From: Nocardia donostiensis | Lineage (GTDB): Bacteria > Actinomycetota > Actinomycetes > Mycobacteriales > Mycobacteriaceae | Length of the DNA: 64,000 nucleotides | Reading direction: 5' to 3' | Assembly (NCBI RefSeq): GCF_002081715.1 | Contig: NZ_MUKP01000002.1 | Span: 124,001-188,000 of the forward strand | Program-made: the position numbers and the translations under genes | Shown here: piece by piece, positions 21,215 through 29,973 of the stretch | Numbering within the stretch: the first letter of the stretch is position 1 | Layout of the letters: every line of letters begins with the position of its first letter | Notes under the pieces: generated by a model | What the model was told of the DNA's origin: nothing | Databases searched by the model: none | What the model saw: only the letters and a program-made list of their open reading frames with translations

Positions 21215-22075
21215 TCAGTCGAGCAGCCGGTCACCTCGCACGGCGTCGGCCGCGGCGAGGTGGTCCGACAGCACCCGCCCGAACAACTGGCGGGTGCGTT
21301 CCACGGTGCCGATGACACCGGGCCGGTCGCTGTAGGCGAAGATCGCGGTATGCCGCGGGCCCTCGCCGTCGACCGGGGACACCCGGTGCAGCGAGAAACG
21401 GCCCTGGAAGAGCTGCAGATCGCCCGGTCGCAGCGTCAGCCGCCGGACAAGGTGCTCTCCCGCTCCGGTGAGCACGGCACGCACGTCGTCGAGGTTCTCC
21501 TCGTGCGGGGAGCGGATATTCGGGCAGTACTCGAAGATCCCGCCCGCCTCGGGCGATCGGGTCAGCATGCTGACGGTGAATTCGTTGGTGTCGAAATGCC
21601 AGGGGTGCGACATACCCGGCGAGACGACGTTGAGCACCAAACCGGCCAGGGGGTCGGCGAATTCGTGCAGTCCGGCCAGGCCGAAACAGTCGGCGACGAA
21701 CCGCTGGAACAGCGCGCTGGTGTAGAGCTGGTGGATCAGTGCGCCGACCGGGATGTGGTCGCGCGGGACGAAGGCGTTGCCGCGTTCGAGCACGATCCGG
21801 CCGGGGTGATCGTCGGGCAGGTCGGCGTCGAGAGGGATGTTGTAGGCGTTGACCCGCTCCATCCGGTAGTAAGCGTGCGGCGCCATCTGCTCGCCCTGCT
21901 CGCGTAGCCGCTCATGCAGCTCGGGGCGGATGAATTCGCGCAGTACGGTACATCCGTCCTCGGCCAGGTCGGCTCGTGCCGTGGCGACCGCCGCCCGCCA
22001 GCCCGCACTGTCCGGATCGGAGAGAGGATAGCGAGAGGTGTCGACGATCTCGTTCAGGGCCACCGACGCAGTCAT
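21215..22075 (-). CDS. 2OG/Fe(II) oxygenase, BesD/HalD-like with hydroxylase-type HxD
   Basis: 286-aa 2-oxoglutarate, iron-dependent oxygenase. The iron site is His160, Asp162 (HPWHFDTNEF) and His230 (SLHRVSPV); Arg241 (PRHTAIFAY) probably binds 2-oxoglutarate. The layout HFDTNEFTVSML...GGIFEY resembles BesD/HalD amino-acid halogenases, but these have Gly where Asp162 stands. The Asp predicts hydroxylation rather than chlorination. ATG at 22075 is the likely start; no good ribosome-binding site precedes it, and a leaderless transcript is possible. It is the first gene of the three-gene cassette. Confidence 0.85.
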   Translation of the reverse strand: MTASVALNEIVDTSRYPLSDPDSAGWRAAVATARADLAEDGCTVLREFIRPELHERLREQGEQMAPHAYYRMERVNAYNIPLDADLPDDHPGRIVLERGNAFVPRDHIPVGALIHQLYTSALFQRFVADCFGLAGLHEFADPLAGLVLNVVSPGMSHPWHFDTNEFTVSMLTRSPEAGGIFEYCPNIRSPHEENLDDVRAVLTGAGEHLVRRLTLRPGDLQLFQGRFSLHRVSPVDGEGPRHTAIFAYSDRPGVIGTVERTRQLFGRVLSDHLAAADAVRGDRLLD

Positions 22076-22082
22076 AGCGACA

Positions 22083-22116
22083 TTGTTATCGGAGTATTCC
22101 CGACACGCCCGGTCAA
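22083..22116 (-). promoter_or_regulatory. Possible promoter of the oxygenase-methyltransferase-acyltransferase cassette
   Basis: On the minus strand a TTGACC element (around 22111-22116) lies upstream of TAACAA (around 22083-22088), which ends about 7 bases before the ATG. The spacing (about 22 bp) is long for sigma-70-type promoters, so another element may be used. The position of the -10-like element fits a leaderless start. Confidence 0.35.
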
Positions 22117-22165
22117 TGGCCGATATTCGCGGTGACAAGCGTCACGAACCGGTCGGTATCGTGTA

Positions 22166-22867
22166 TCAGCCTGCCGGCAGCCCGTTCGACGGCGCGACCG
22201 CGGCGTGCAGGACCTGCCCCAGATCGGAGACGGTGAGGCCGACCAGGCTCCGGCGCAACGTCTGTGCGGCCGCGACGGTCACCTCGATCTCACAGGGCAC
22301 TACGAGTACCGCGCAGCCCGCCGCCGTCGCCGCCGCCACACCGGTGGGTGAGTCCTCCACCGCCACACATGCTGTGGGGTCCAGACCGAGTAGTTCAGCG
22401 GCGCGCAGATACACGCCAGGATCCGGTTTGCCGTGGGGCACCTCGTCACCGCAGACCGAGACGTCGAAGCGGTGGCGGCCCAGGGTGTTCAGCGCAAGCT
22501 CGGTGAGACTCCGTTTGGTGTTGGTGACCAGACCGGTGGGCAGGCCCGCCGCGCGCACCATGTCCAGGGCGTCGGCCGCGCCGGGCCGCCACGGGATGTT
22601 TCCGGTCATCAGTTCGGTGACCCGCTGCTCCAGGAAGGTGCCCGCTGCGTGCAGCGCATCGGGGTCCGGTGCCACACCGAGCCCGGTGAACATGGTGCGC
22701 AGTGCATTCGGCCCGGATGCGCCGATCAGCGCGCACCGGAGCTGGTCGGTCATCTCGCCGCCCAGTTCGACCGCCAGCTCGCGGACCGCGATATCCCACA
22801 GTTTCTCCGAGTCCAGCAGGGTGCCGTCCATGTCCCACAGCACACCTGCCGGGCGCACCGCCACCAT
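22166..22867 (-). CDS. HAD-superfamily hydrolase (phosphatase)
   Basis: 233-aa HAD phosphatase of the beta-phosphoglucomutase/phosphoglycolate-phosphatase type. Motif I is LWDMDGTLLDSE (Asp12 nucleophile, Asp14), motif II TGLVTNT, motif III the Lys in HGKPDPGVYL, and motif IV AVEDSPTG. A helical cap lies between motifs I and II. The start at 22867 follows AAAGGA; an upstream in-frame ATG at 22894 would overlap the kinase stop by four bases (ATGA) and is also possible, so the two genes are translationally linked. The substrate is not predictable. Confidence 0.88.
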   Translation of the reverse strand: MVAVRPAGVLWDMDGTLLDSEKLWDIAVRELAVELGGEMTDQLRCALIGASGPNALRTMFTGLGVAPDPDALHAAGTFLEQRVTELMTGNIPWRPGAADALDMVRAAGLPTGLVTNTKRSLTELALNTLGRHRFDVSVCGDEVPHGKPDPGVYLRAAELLGLDPTACVAVEDSPTGVAAATAAGCAVLVVPCEIEVTVAAAQTLRRSLVGLTVSDLGQVLHAAVAPSNGLPAG

Positions 22868-22890
22868 GTTTCCTTTCGTCGCCGCCGGTC

Positions 22891-24564
22891 TCATGTCCCA
22901 GAATCGGTGATCACCAGTCGCCCGCCGTCGTCGCCGGCCACGCGGAACCATCTGTTCTCCGAGGTGACCGAGCCGTCGGCCAGCGTATAGGTGAGGTTCG
23001 CCACGACCTGACCCTCGCCGCGGGAAGTCACCTCGTCGACAGTGATCGAGCCGATGGTGGACCAGAACTGGGAGTACGCGTCGTAGCCGCCGGTGGCGGC
23101 CTGATACGACGGCGAGAGCTGCGACCACGCCGCGGAGACATTGCCGGGCAGCATCTCATAGTAGCCACGCACGAACTGCTCGGCCTGCCCAGCGGACGGC
23201 GGACCGGTGCGGGTGGTGGTCGGAGCCGGTGATGCGGACGTCGTGTTGGTCTTCGTCGAAGTGGTCGGCTCGGCGGGCGTCCCCGGTTCGCTCGTGCCCT
23301 GGTCAGCAGGATCCGGCGGGAGGACATCCCCCTGCGGGTCGCTGCTCGCGACCGTGCCGGATGGGCTGCCCGCGGTGTCGTCTCCGCCGCTGGCCGCGAT
23401 GATCCCACCCAGCACCGCAACGACCCCGAGCACAGCTACGCCGATCATGATGAGACGGCCACGGCCGGAGGAGCCCCCACCGGCCGGGCCTGCGGTAGCC
23501 GCATTCGGCGCCACCGGCCCGGGCACAGGCGGTGCAGCCGAGGGCATCCGGGGCGGAGGCACTGCCGTCGACGGCGCCGGACCGCCGCCGTTTCCGGGCC
23601 GCGCTCCGGCGGGCGCACCGCCCGTGCCGCCTTCTGCGCTCGCACCATCTCCGGCGAGCACCCGCGTGGGGCCCGACGGGTTCGCCGGACCGGCGGCACC
23701 GGGCGCGGGGAGGACCTTCGTGGCCGCAGGGACCGGTTTCGGTGCCCGGCCTGCCGCGACGTCCTCGAGCATCCGCCGTGCCTCGTGCATGGTCGGGCGC
23801 TCCTGCACACTCGTCGCCAGCAGCCGCATCAGCACCGGCCCGAGCGCGCCCGCGTTCTCGGGTTCGCGCACTTCGCCACGCGCGACAGCGTGCAGCACGG
23901 CCAAGGGGTTGTCGCCCTCGCCGAATGGCGGGCTGCCGGTGACCGCCGTGTAGAGGGTGGAACCGAGCGCGAAAACATCCGAGGCCGGTTCCGGGTCCTC
24001 ACCGCGCGCCACCTCCGGCGAGAGGTAGGCCGGGGTGCCTGCCAGGAAGCCGGTGGCCGTGACGGTCACATCGCCGACTGCGCGAGAGATGCCGAAATCG
24101 GTGATCTTGACGGTGCCGTCGTCGGCGACGAGCAGATTCGCCGGTTTCACGTCACGGTGCACGATCCCGGCATCGTGGGCGGCGGCCAGCGCCGATGCGG
24201 CCTGCGCACCGATCCGCGCCACCTCCTGCGGCGGCAGCGTGCGGCGTACGGACAGGCGGGACGCCAGACTCGGCGCGTCCATGTATTCCATGACCAGCCA
24301 GGGCTGGCCGTCCTCATCGGCGACGTCGAACACCGTGATCGCATGCGGATGATGCAACCGCGCTGCGATCCGGCCTTCGCGCATCGCACGCCGCTTCGCC
24401 TCCTCCGCGGCTTCCCGCGTCAACCCGGGCCCCACCAGCACCTGTTTCACCGCGACGGTGCGCCGCAATCGGATATCGCTGGCGCGCCATACGACACCCA
24501 TCGCGCCGGTGCCGATCGGATCCGTGAGCCGATATCGTCCAGCGATCAACCGATCCGCCGTCAT
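22891..24564 (-). CDS. Membrane Ser/Thr protein kinase (PknB family) with extracellular NTF2-like domain
   Basis: 557-aa receptor-like kinase. The N-terminal kinase domain (about 10-275) has the Gly-rich loop GTGAMG, Lys40 in VAVKQV, HRDVKPANLL (Asp138 catalytic), DFG at 156-158 and GTPAYLSPE. A long Pro/Ala-rich linker (about 275-370) precedes one membrane helix (371-392). Outside are a Thr/Ser-rich stretch and a C-terminal domain of about 100 residues resembling the SnoaL/NTF2-like sensor seen in other actinobacterial kinases. It overlaps the HAD gene by its stop. Its signal is unknown. Confidence 0.93.
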   Translation of the reverse strand: MTADRLIAGRYRLTDPIGTGAMGVVWRASDIRLRRTVAVKQVLVGPGLTREAAEEAKRRAMREGRIAARLHHPHAITVFDVADEDGQPWLVMEYMDAPSLASRLSVRRTLPPQEVARIGAQAASALAAAHDAGIVHRDVKPANLLVADDGTVKITDFGISRAVGDVTVTATGFLAGTPAYLSPEVARGEDPEPASDVFALGSTLYTAVTGSPPFGEGDNPLAVLHAVARGEVREPENAGALGPVLMRLLATSVQERPTMHEARRMLEDVAAGRAPKPVPAATKVLPAPGAAGPANPSGPTRVLAGDGASAEGGTGGAPAGARPGNGGGPAPSTAVPPPRMPSAAPPVPGPVAPNAATAGPAGGGSSGRGRLIMIGVAVLGVVAVLGGIIAASGGDDTAGSPSGTVASSDPQGDVLPPDPADQGTSEPGTPAEPTTSTKTNTTSASPAPTTTRTGPPSAGQAEQFVRGYYEMLPGNVSAAWSQLSPSYQAATGGYDAYSQFWSTIGSITVDEVTSRGEGQVVANLTYTLADGSVTSENRWFRVAGDDGGRLVITDSGT

Positions 24565-24681
24565 GTAATTGTGCTCCTCCTGCTCACCGCGAGTCCTCAG
24601 CGCTCCGCGCGCAAGCCCGGAAAACTTGTGAAAATCCTACGCGTCGAACTCTTTCCCATATGCGGCTGGTCCGACGTATCC

Positions 24682-24703
24682 ACCGCTGCCGATCGGCAGC
24701 GGT
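24682..24703. repeat. 22-bp perfect palindrome downstream of metH
   Basis: A perfect 22-bp palindrome with no central spacer (core ccgatcgg) lies about 107 bp beyond the metH stop codon and 118 bp upstream of the kinase start. It could be a terminator for metH, since the RNA would fold into a 9-bp stem, or an operator for the kinase gene. Confidence 0.7.
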
Positions 24704-24809
24704 ATCTGATAGACAATGGCATAGGAGGCCGACAGGTCCGGCCGTCCTTCCAGCCATGCGGCCGCTCCCAGTGGCCGGCAGATGTCAGCCGGCAGCAGGC
24801 TCCGGCCGG

Positions 24810-27800
24810 TCAGGCATTGAAGTACTTTGCCTCCGGATGTAGCAGGACGAATGCGTCGGTGGACTGTTCGGGATGCAGCTGCAGTTCCTCCGACAGCGTG
24901 ACGCCGATGCGGTCTGCGTCCAGCAGATCGACCAGCTTCGCGCGGTCCTCCAGGTTCGGGCAGGCGCCGTAGCCGAACGAGTAACGCGCACCCCGGTAAC
25001 CGAGTTTGAAGTACTCGGTGACGTCGTCGGGGTCGGAGTCGGCAACCGCCTGCCCGTCGAGCACAAGTTCTTCCCGGATCCGGCGATGCCAGTACTCGGC
25101 CAGCGCCTCGGTGAGCTGCACTCCGATTCCGTGCACCTCGAGATAGTCGCGGTAGTTGTCGGCCGCGAACAGTTCGTTGGCGAAATCGGCGATGGGCTGG
25201 CCCATGGTGACCAGCTGGAACGGCAGCACGTCCACCTGCCCGGTCTGCCGCGCGTAGGCGCGGGACCGGATGAAATCGGCGACGCACAGGAACCGGTCGC
25301 GCTGCTGGCGCGGGAAGGTGAACCGGTATCGCTGCGGCGCATCGGGTTCGGGTTCGCTGAGCACGATGACGTCGTCGCCTTCGGACACCGCGGGGAAGTA
25401 CCCGTACACCACGGCGGCGTGCTGGAGCACCCCTTCGGTGCTGAGCCGGTCCAGCCACGCGCGCAGCCGCGGCCTGCCATCGCTGTCCACCAGTTCCTCG
25501 TAGCTCGGGCCGTCGCCGCCGCGCTGCCCGCGCAGGCCCCACTGCCCGAGGAACAGCGCTCGCTCGTCGAGCAACCCCGAATACTCGTGCACCGACAGCC
25601 CTTTGACCAGGCGGGTGCCCCAGAACGGCGGGACAGGGACCGGCAGTTCGGCGGCCACATCCGACCGTTCGGGCACATCGATCGGGACTTCGGCGGCGCG
25701 GCGCTGCTCGGCGATCCGCTTGGACCGCTCGCGGCGACGCTTGCGTTCAGCCGCCTTCTCCCGCTCCGCGATGGCTTCCGGGCTGTCCGGGTCGGGGCCG
25801 CCGCCGCGTTTACGGCTCATGATGTCGTCCATCAGCCGCAGCCCCTCGAACGCGTCCCGGGCATAATGCACATCGCCCTCGTAGACCTCGGTGAGGTCGT
25901 TCTCCACGTACGAGCGGGTCAGGGCGGCACCGCCCAGCAGCACGGGGAACTGGTCGGCGACCCCCTTGGCGTTCAGCTCCTCCAGGTTTTCCTTCATCAC
26001 CACGGTCGACTTCACCAGCAGTCCGGACATGCCGATCACATCGGCTTTCTTGTCCACCGCCGCGTCCAGAATGGTCGCGATCGGCTGTTTGATGCCGAGG
26101 TTGACCACCTCGTAGCCGTTGTTGGACAGGATGATGTCGACCAGGTTCTTGCCGATATCGTGCACATCGCCCTTGACCGTGGCCAGCACGATGCGGCCCT
26201 TGCCGCTGTCGTCGGTGGCTTCCATATGCGGTTCCAGATGCGCGACGGCGGCCTTCATCACCTCGGCCGACTGCAGCACGAACGGCAGCTGCATCTGACC
26301 GGAACCGAACAGTTCGCCGACGGTTTTCATCCCCGACAGCAGGGTTTCGTTGATGATCTGCAGCGGCGGCACCTGGGTCATCGCCGCGTCCAGATCGGCT
26401 TCCATCCCGTTGCGGTCGCCGTCGACGATGCGCCGCTCCAGCCGCTCGAACAGCGGCAGCGCCGCCAACTCCTCGGCCCGGGACGCACTGGCCCCCGACG
26501 CGGAAACACCCTCGAACAGCTGCATGAGTTTCTGCAGTGGGTCGTAGCCCTCGCGGCGGCGGTCGTAGATCAGGTCGAGGGCGACCTCGCGATGCTCGTC
26601 CGGGATGCGGCTCATCGGCAGGATCTTCGAGGCGTGCACGATTGCGCTGTCCAGGCCCGCCTGCACACATTCGTGCATGAATACCGAGTTCAGCACCTGC
26701 CGGGCGGCCGCGTTGAGTCCGAAGGAGATATTCGACAGACCGAGTGTGGTCTGCACATCCGGGTGGCGGCGTTTGAGTTCGCGGATCGCCGCGATGGTTT
26801 CCAGGCCGTCGCGGCGCGACTCCTCCTGGCCGGTGCCGAGGGTGAAGGTGAGGGTGTCGACGATGATGTCGCTTTCGGCCAGCCCCCAGGTTCCGGTGAT
26901 ATCGGCGATGAGGCGTTCGGCGATCTGCACCTTGTGCTCGGCGGTACGGGCCTGGCCGTGCTCGTCGATGGTCAGTGCGACCACCGCCGCGCCGTGCTCG
27001 GCGACCAGGCGCATGATCTGCTGGTAGCGCGAATCCGGGCCGTCACCGTCTTCGAAGTTCACCGAGTTGACCGCGCAACGTCCGCCCAGATGTTCCAGGC
27101 CTGCGCGCAGCACGGCGGGTTCGGTGGAGTCCAGCATGATCGGCAGCGTGGACGCGGTGGCCAACCGGGACGCCAGCTCGCGCATATCTGCGCTGCCGTC
27201 GCGGCCGACATAGTCGACGCACAGATCGAGCATATGCGCGCCGTCACGGGTCTGATCCTTGGCGATATCGAGGCATTTCTGCCAGTCCTGCGCCAGCATC
27301 GCCTCCCGGAACGCCTTGGAGCCGTTGGCGTTGGTGCGTTCGCCGATCATCAGCACGCTCGCGTCCTGCTCGAACGGCACCGCCGTGTACATACTCGACA
27401 CGCTTGGCTCGTGTTCGGGCGTACGCCGCTGTCCGATCGGCGGCAGCGACGGCTCCAGCTCGCGCACCGCCTCGGTGACCTGCCGGATGTGCTCCGGGGT
27501 GGTACCGCAGCAGCCGCCGACCAGCGCCAGCCCGAATTCACTGACGAAACCTCGCAGCGCGACGGCCAGCTCCTCCGGCGTCAGCGGGTACTCCGCTCCG
27601 TTCGCGCCGAGCACCGGTAGGCCCGCGTTGGGCATCACCGAGACCGGGATGCCGGCATGCCGGGACAGATGCCGCAGATGTTCGCTCATCTCGTCGGGCC
27701 CGGTGGCGCAGTTGAGCCCGATCATATCGATGCCGAGCGGTTCCAGCGCGGTCAGCGCCGCACCGATCTCGCTGCCGACCAGCATGGTGCCGGTGGTCTC

Positions 27801-28406
27801 CACGGTGACGTGGGTGATGATCGGAATACGACGGCCCGCGGCGCTCATGGCCCGTGTGGTCCCGGTGATCGCGGCCTTCACCTGCAGCAGGTCCTGACAG
27901 GTTTCGATGAGGACGGCATCGGCACCGCCGTCGAGCATGCCCAGCGCCGCCTCGGTGTAGGCGTCGCGCAGTGTCGCGTAGGGCGCGTGGCCGAGGGTGG
28001 GTAGCTTCGTACCCGGCCCCATCGAACCCAGTACGTACCGGGGGCTGCCGTCGCCGGCCGGTCCCATCTCGTCGGCGACCTCGCGGGCCAGCCGGGTGCC
28101 TTTCTCCGACAGTTCCCTGATGCGGTCGGCGATACCGTAGTCGGCCAGATTGGGCAGATTGCAGCCGAAGGTGTTGGTCTCTACGGCGTCGGCGCCCGCG
28201 GCGAAATAGGCGCGATGGATATCGCGCAGCAGGTCGGGGCGGGTGTCGTTGAGGATCTCGTTACAGCCCTCCAGCCCGCGGAAATCGTCGAGGGAAAGGT
28301 CCGCGGCCTGCAACATGGTGCCCATCGCGCCGTCGCCGATGACGACACGCTGGTTCAGCGTGTCGAGTAGCGTGGTGTCGAACTCGGCGGGAGTGGGCGC
28401 AGACAT
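24810..28406 (-). CDS. metH: Cobalamin-dependent methionine synthase
   Basis: 1198-aa enzyme that transfers a methyl group from methyltetrahydrofolate to homocysteine through cobalamin. Modules in order: homocysteine domain (about 1-325; zinc Cys in LNCATGPDE and GGCCGTTPEHI), folate-binding domain (about 335-600; MIGERTNANGS), B12 cap and cobalamin domain (about 650-880; the base-off ligand in DVHDIG) and the SAM-binding reactivation domain (about 900-1198). ATG at 28406 gives MSAPTPAEFDTTL. It is divergent from the PAC2 gene. No clear B12 riboswitch was recognised in the 154-bp divergent region. Confidence 0.96.
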   Translation of the reverse strand: MSAPTPAEFDTTLLDTLNQRVVIGDGAMGTMLQAADLSLDDFRGLEGCNEILNDTRPDLLRDIHRAYFAAGADAVETNTFGCNLPNLADYGIADRIRELSEKGTRLAREVADEMGPAGDGSPRYVLGSMGPGTKLPTLGHAPYATLRDAYTEAALGMLDGGADAVLIETCQDLLQVKAAITGTTRAMSAAGRRIPIITHVTVETTGTMLVGSEIGAALTALEPLGIDMIGLNCATGPDEMSEHLRHLSRHAGIPVSVMPNAGLPVLGANGAEYPLTPEELAVALRGFVSEFGLALVGGCCGTTPEHIRQVTEAVRELEPSLPPIGQRRTPEHEPSVSSMYTAVPFEQDASVLMIGERTNANGSKAFREAMLAQDWQKCLDIAKDQTRDGAHMLDLCVDYVGRDGSADMRELASRLATASTLPIMLDSTEPAVLRAGLEHLGGRCAVNSVNFEDGDGPDSRYQQIMRLVAEHGAAVVALTIDEHGQARTAEHKVQIAERLIADITGTWGLAESDIIVDTLTFTLGTGQEESRRDGLETIAAIRELKRRHPDVQTTLGLSNISFGLNAAARQVLNSVFMHECVQAGLDSAIVHASKILPMSRIPDEHREVALDLIYDRRREGYDPLQKLMQLFEGVSASGASASRAEELAALPLFERLERRIVDGDRNGMEADLDAAMTQVPPLQIINETLLSGMKTVGELFGSGQMQLPFVLQSAEVMKAAVAHLEPHMEATDDSGKGRIVLATVKGDVHDIGKNLVDIILSNNGYEVVNLGIKQPIATILDAAVDKKADVIGMSGLLVKSTVVMKENLEELNAKGVADQFPVLLGGAALTRSYVENDLTEVYEGDVHYARDAFEGLRLMDDIMSRKRGGGPDPDSPEAIAEREKAAERKRRRERSKRIAEQRRAAEVPIDVPERSDVAAELPVPVPPFWGTRLVKGLSVHEYSGLLDERALFLGQWGLRGQRGGDGPSYEELVDSDGRPRLRAWLDRLSTEGVLQHAAVVYGYFPAVSEGDDVIVLSEPEPDAPQRYRFTFPRQQRDRFLCVADFIRSRAYARQTGQVDVLPFQLVTMGQPIADFANELFAADNYRDYLEVHGIGVQLTEALAEYWHRRIREELVLDGQAVADSDPDDVTEYFKLGYRGARYSFGYGACPNLEDRAKLVDLLDADRIGVTLSEELQLHPEQSTDAFVLLHPEAKYFNA

Positions 28407-28560
28407 GGGTCCAGGGTAGTGGCCGGTACCGACATCCAGGCGCACCGGCTTGTCCCGGCTGTGCCTGCTACCACACTGCGCCCGCTGCGGCTGTCGTGCG
28501 GGACCGGCAATACCCGCGTCGCCGGGGCGGGCACCGCGCTCTGGTCGTAGGCTGGCACGG

Positions 28561-29454
28561 ATGAACCCGAGTGAATCCCCGGCATCGCCCGATCCGGAAC
28601 GGCCGCCGCTGCGCAACCCGGTGCTCGTCGCCGCGTTCGAGGGCTGGAACGACGCGGGCGATGCGGCCAGCACAGCCGTGGAACACCTGGAGCTGATCTG
28701 GGATGCCAGGCCGCTGGCCGAACTCGATTCCGAGGACTACTACGACTACCAGGTGAACCGGCCGATGGTGCGCCAGGTCGACGGCGTGACCAGGGAGATC
28801 GTCTGGCCGGCCACCGTGCTCTCGGTGTGCTCACCACCGGGCAGCGAGCGCGATGTGGTGCTGTTGCGCGGGATCGAGCCGAATATGCGCTGGCGGCGGT
28901 TCTGCGCGGATCTGCTCGAGTTCGTCGATCAACTCGGCGTGCAGACAGTGGTCATCCTCGGCGCGTTACTCGCCGACACCCCGCACACCCGCCCTGTTCC
29001 GGTGACCGGTTCCGCCTACAGCAAAGAGGCGGCGACCAGGTTCAATCTGGAGCAGACCCGCTATGAGGGGCCGACCGGGATCACCGGGGTACTGCAGGAC
29101 GAATGCGTCAAAGCAGGCGTGCCCGCGGTGTCGTTCTGGGCGGCGGTCCCCCACTATGTCTCCCAGCCGCCGAACCCGAAGGCCACGATCGCGCTGCTGC
29201 ACCGGGTCGAGGACGTGCTCGATATCGAGGTCCCGCTGCGGGAGCTGCCGCAGCAGGCCGAGGAATGGGAGTCCACGGTGAACGAGATGACCGAGGGCGA
29301 CGAGGAGATCAGCGAGTACGTGCGTTCGCTGGAGGAACGCGGCGACGCCGCCATCGACTTGAACGAGACCATGGCCAAGATCGATGGCGACGCCATTGCC
29401 GCCGAGTTCGAGAAATATCTGCGCAGGCGCGGGCCGGGCAGCTTCGGCCGCTGA
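28561..29454 (+). CDS. PAC2 family protein (proteasome assembly chaperone-like fold)
   Basis: 297-aa PAC2-domain protein; the equivalent M. tuberculosis gene (Rv2125) also diverges from metH. Seen: NPVLVAAFEGWNDAGDAAS at the N-terminus, GALLADTPHTRPVPVTGSA, and the end RRRGPGSFGR, all typical of the actinobacterial family. The family shares its fold with eukaryotic proteasome-assembly chaperones, but a proteasome role in actinobacteria is not established. ATG at 28561 is 37 codons inside a longer frame and fits the family start. Confidence 0.9.
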   Translation: MNPSESPASPDPERPPLRNPVLVAAFEGWNDAGDAASTAVEHLELIWDARPLAELDSEDYYDYQVNRPMVRQVDGVTREIVWPATVLSVCSPPGSERDVVLLRGIEPNMRWRRFCADLLEFVDQLGVQTVVILGALLADTPHTRPVPVTGSAYSKEAATRFNLEQTRYEGPTGITGVLQDECVKAGVPAVSFWAAVPHYVSQPPNPKATIALLHRVEDVLDIEVPLRELPQQAEEWESTVNEMTEGDEEISEYVRSLEERGDAAIDLNETMAKIDGDAIAAEFEKYLRRRGPGSFGR

Positions 29455-29461
29455 TTCCGCC

Positions 29462-29767
29462 CTACCTGCTCACCGTCCACAACCGCGCCGCGGCATCTCT
29501 GGCCAGTTTCGCGATGAGCAGGTCCCGCGGGATCGTCTGGCCGGCAAGGTGGTCCAGCGACGGAACCACGACGTGGTGCGCGTCGGCGCGGCGCAGTTCC
29601 CGGGTCAGTTCGGCGAACGCCGTGCCGTCACCACCGGTGGATTCGTGGAATGTCGCGGCGAAGCACAGTCCCTGAGAGCGGGCCAGGCCCTGTAGTTCGG
29701 CCTCCAGTTCTTCGCTGCGGCCCTCGACGAGATCGTCGCGCAGATAGCCGTAGATCAACGCTTCCAC
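29462..29767 (-). CDS. Resolvase-like protein without the catalytic serine
   Basis: 101-aa protein that resembles the N-terminal domain of serine recombinases: LIYGYLRDD (where active enzymes have YxRVSxxxQ), a helical middle and HHVVVPSLDHLAGQ (matching the D-x-L-x-R region). The catalytic Ser is replaced by Asp and the DNA-binding C-terminal part is absent, so recombination is unlikely. It faces the HTH-TPR regulator across a 206-bp region and ends eight bases from the PAC2 gene. Possibly a domesticated recombinase domain that dimerises or binds a partner. Confidence 0.65.
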   Translation of the reverse strand: MEALIYGYLRDDLVEGRSEELEAELQGLARSQGLCFAATFHESTGGDGTAFAELTRELRRADAHHVVVPSLDHLAGQTIPRDLLIAKLARDAAARLWTVSR

Positions 29768-29783
29768 CCGAACCTCCTGAATC

Positions 29784-29836
29784 TCCCCGTTATCCGGGGA
29801 CCATTACTGCTCCGGGAATCCACCCGCGTTTGCGGG
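29784..29836. repeat. Two small hairpins between the resolvase-like and HTH genes
   Basis: Inverted repeats at 29784-29800 (tcccc...gggga, 7-base loop) and 29823-29836 (cccgc, loop gttt, gcggg) are spaced by 39 bp. The second resembles a type I-E CRISPR repeat stem, but there is no array. They may be operators shared by the divergent genes. Confidence 0.4.
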
Positions 29837-29958
29837 GATGTTGCGTCCAATGGGCCTGTCGGCGGCCCGTTTCCAGCATGGCAGACCAAAAGCCGCCGCA
29901 ACAGGTGTCATACCGGTGACATCGACATGCCCTATATGGTCCGCGGAAAGTTAGCTGG

Positions 29959-29967
29959 TGCGATACT
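29959..29967 (+). promoter_or_regulatory. Extended -10 promoter element of the HTH-TPR regulator
   Basis: TGCGATACT has the extended -10 form (TG, one base, GATACT). It ends seven bases before the GTG start at 29974, so the transcript is probably leaderless. No clear -35 was found. Confidence 0.5.
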
Positions 29968-29973
29968 GCAAGC

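Noticed and set aside
24637..24809. Open-frame tail after metH (ends YGKEFDA)
   Set aside because: It reads like protein near its end but has no start codon or ribosome-binding site of its own; it belongs to a shadow frame of metH.
28407..28560. Cobalamin riboswitch before metH
   Set aside because: The 154-bp region lacks a recognisable B12 box, and no conserved fold was visible.
29784..29836. Sequence like a type I-E CRISPR repeat stem
   Set aside because: Only two unlike hairpins are present, with no repeat/spacer array and no cas genes.
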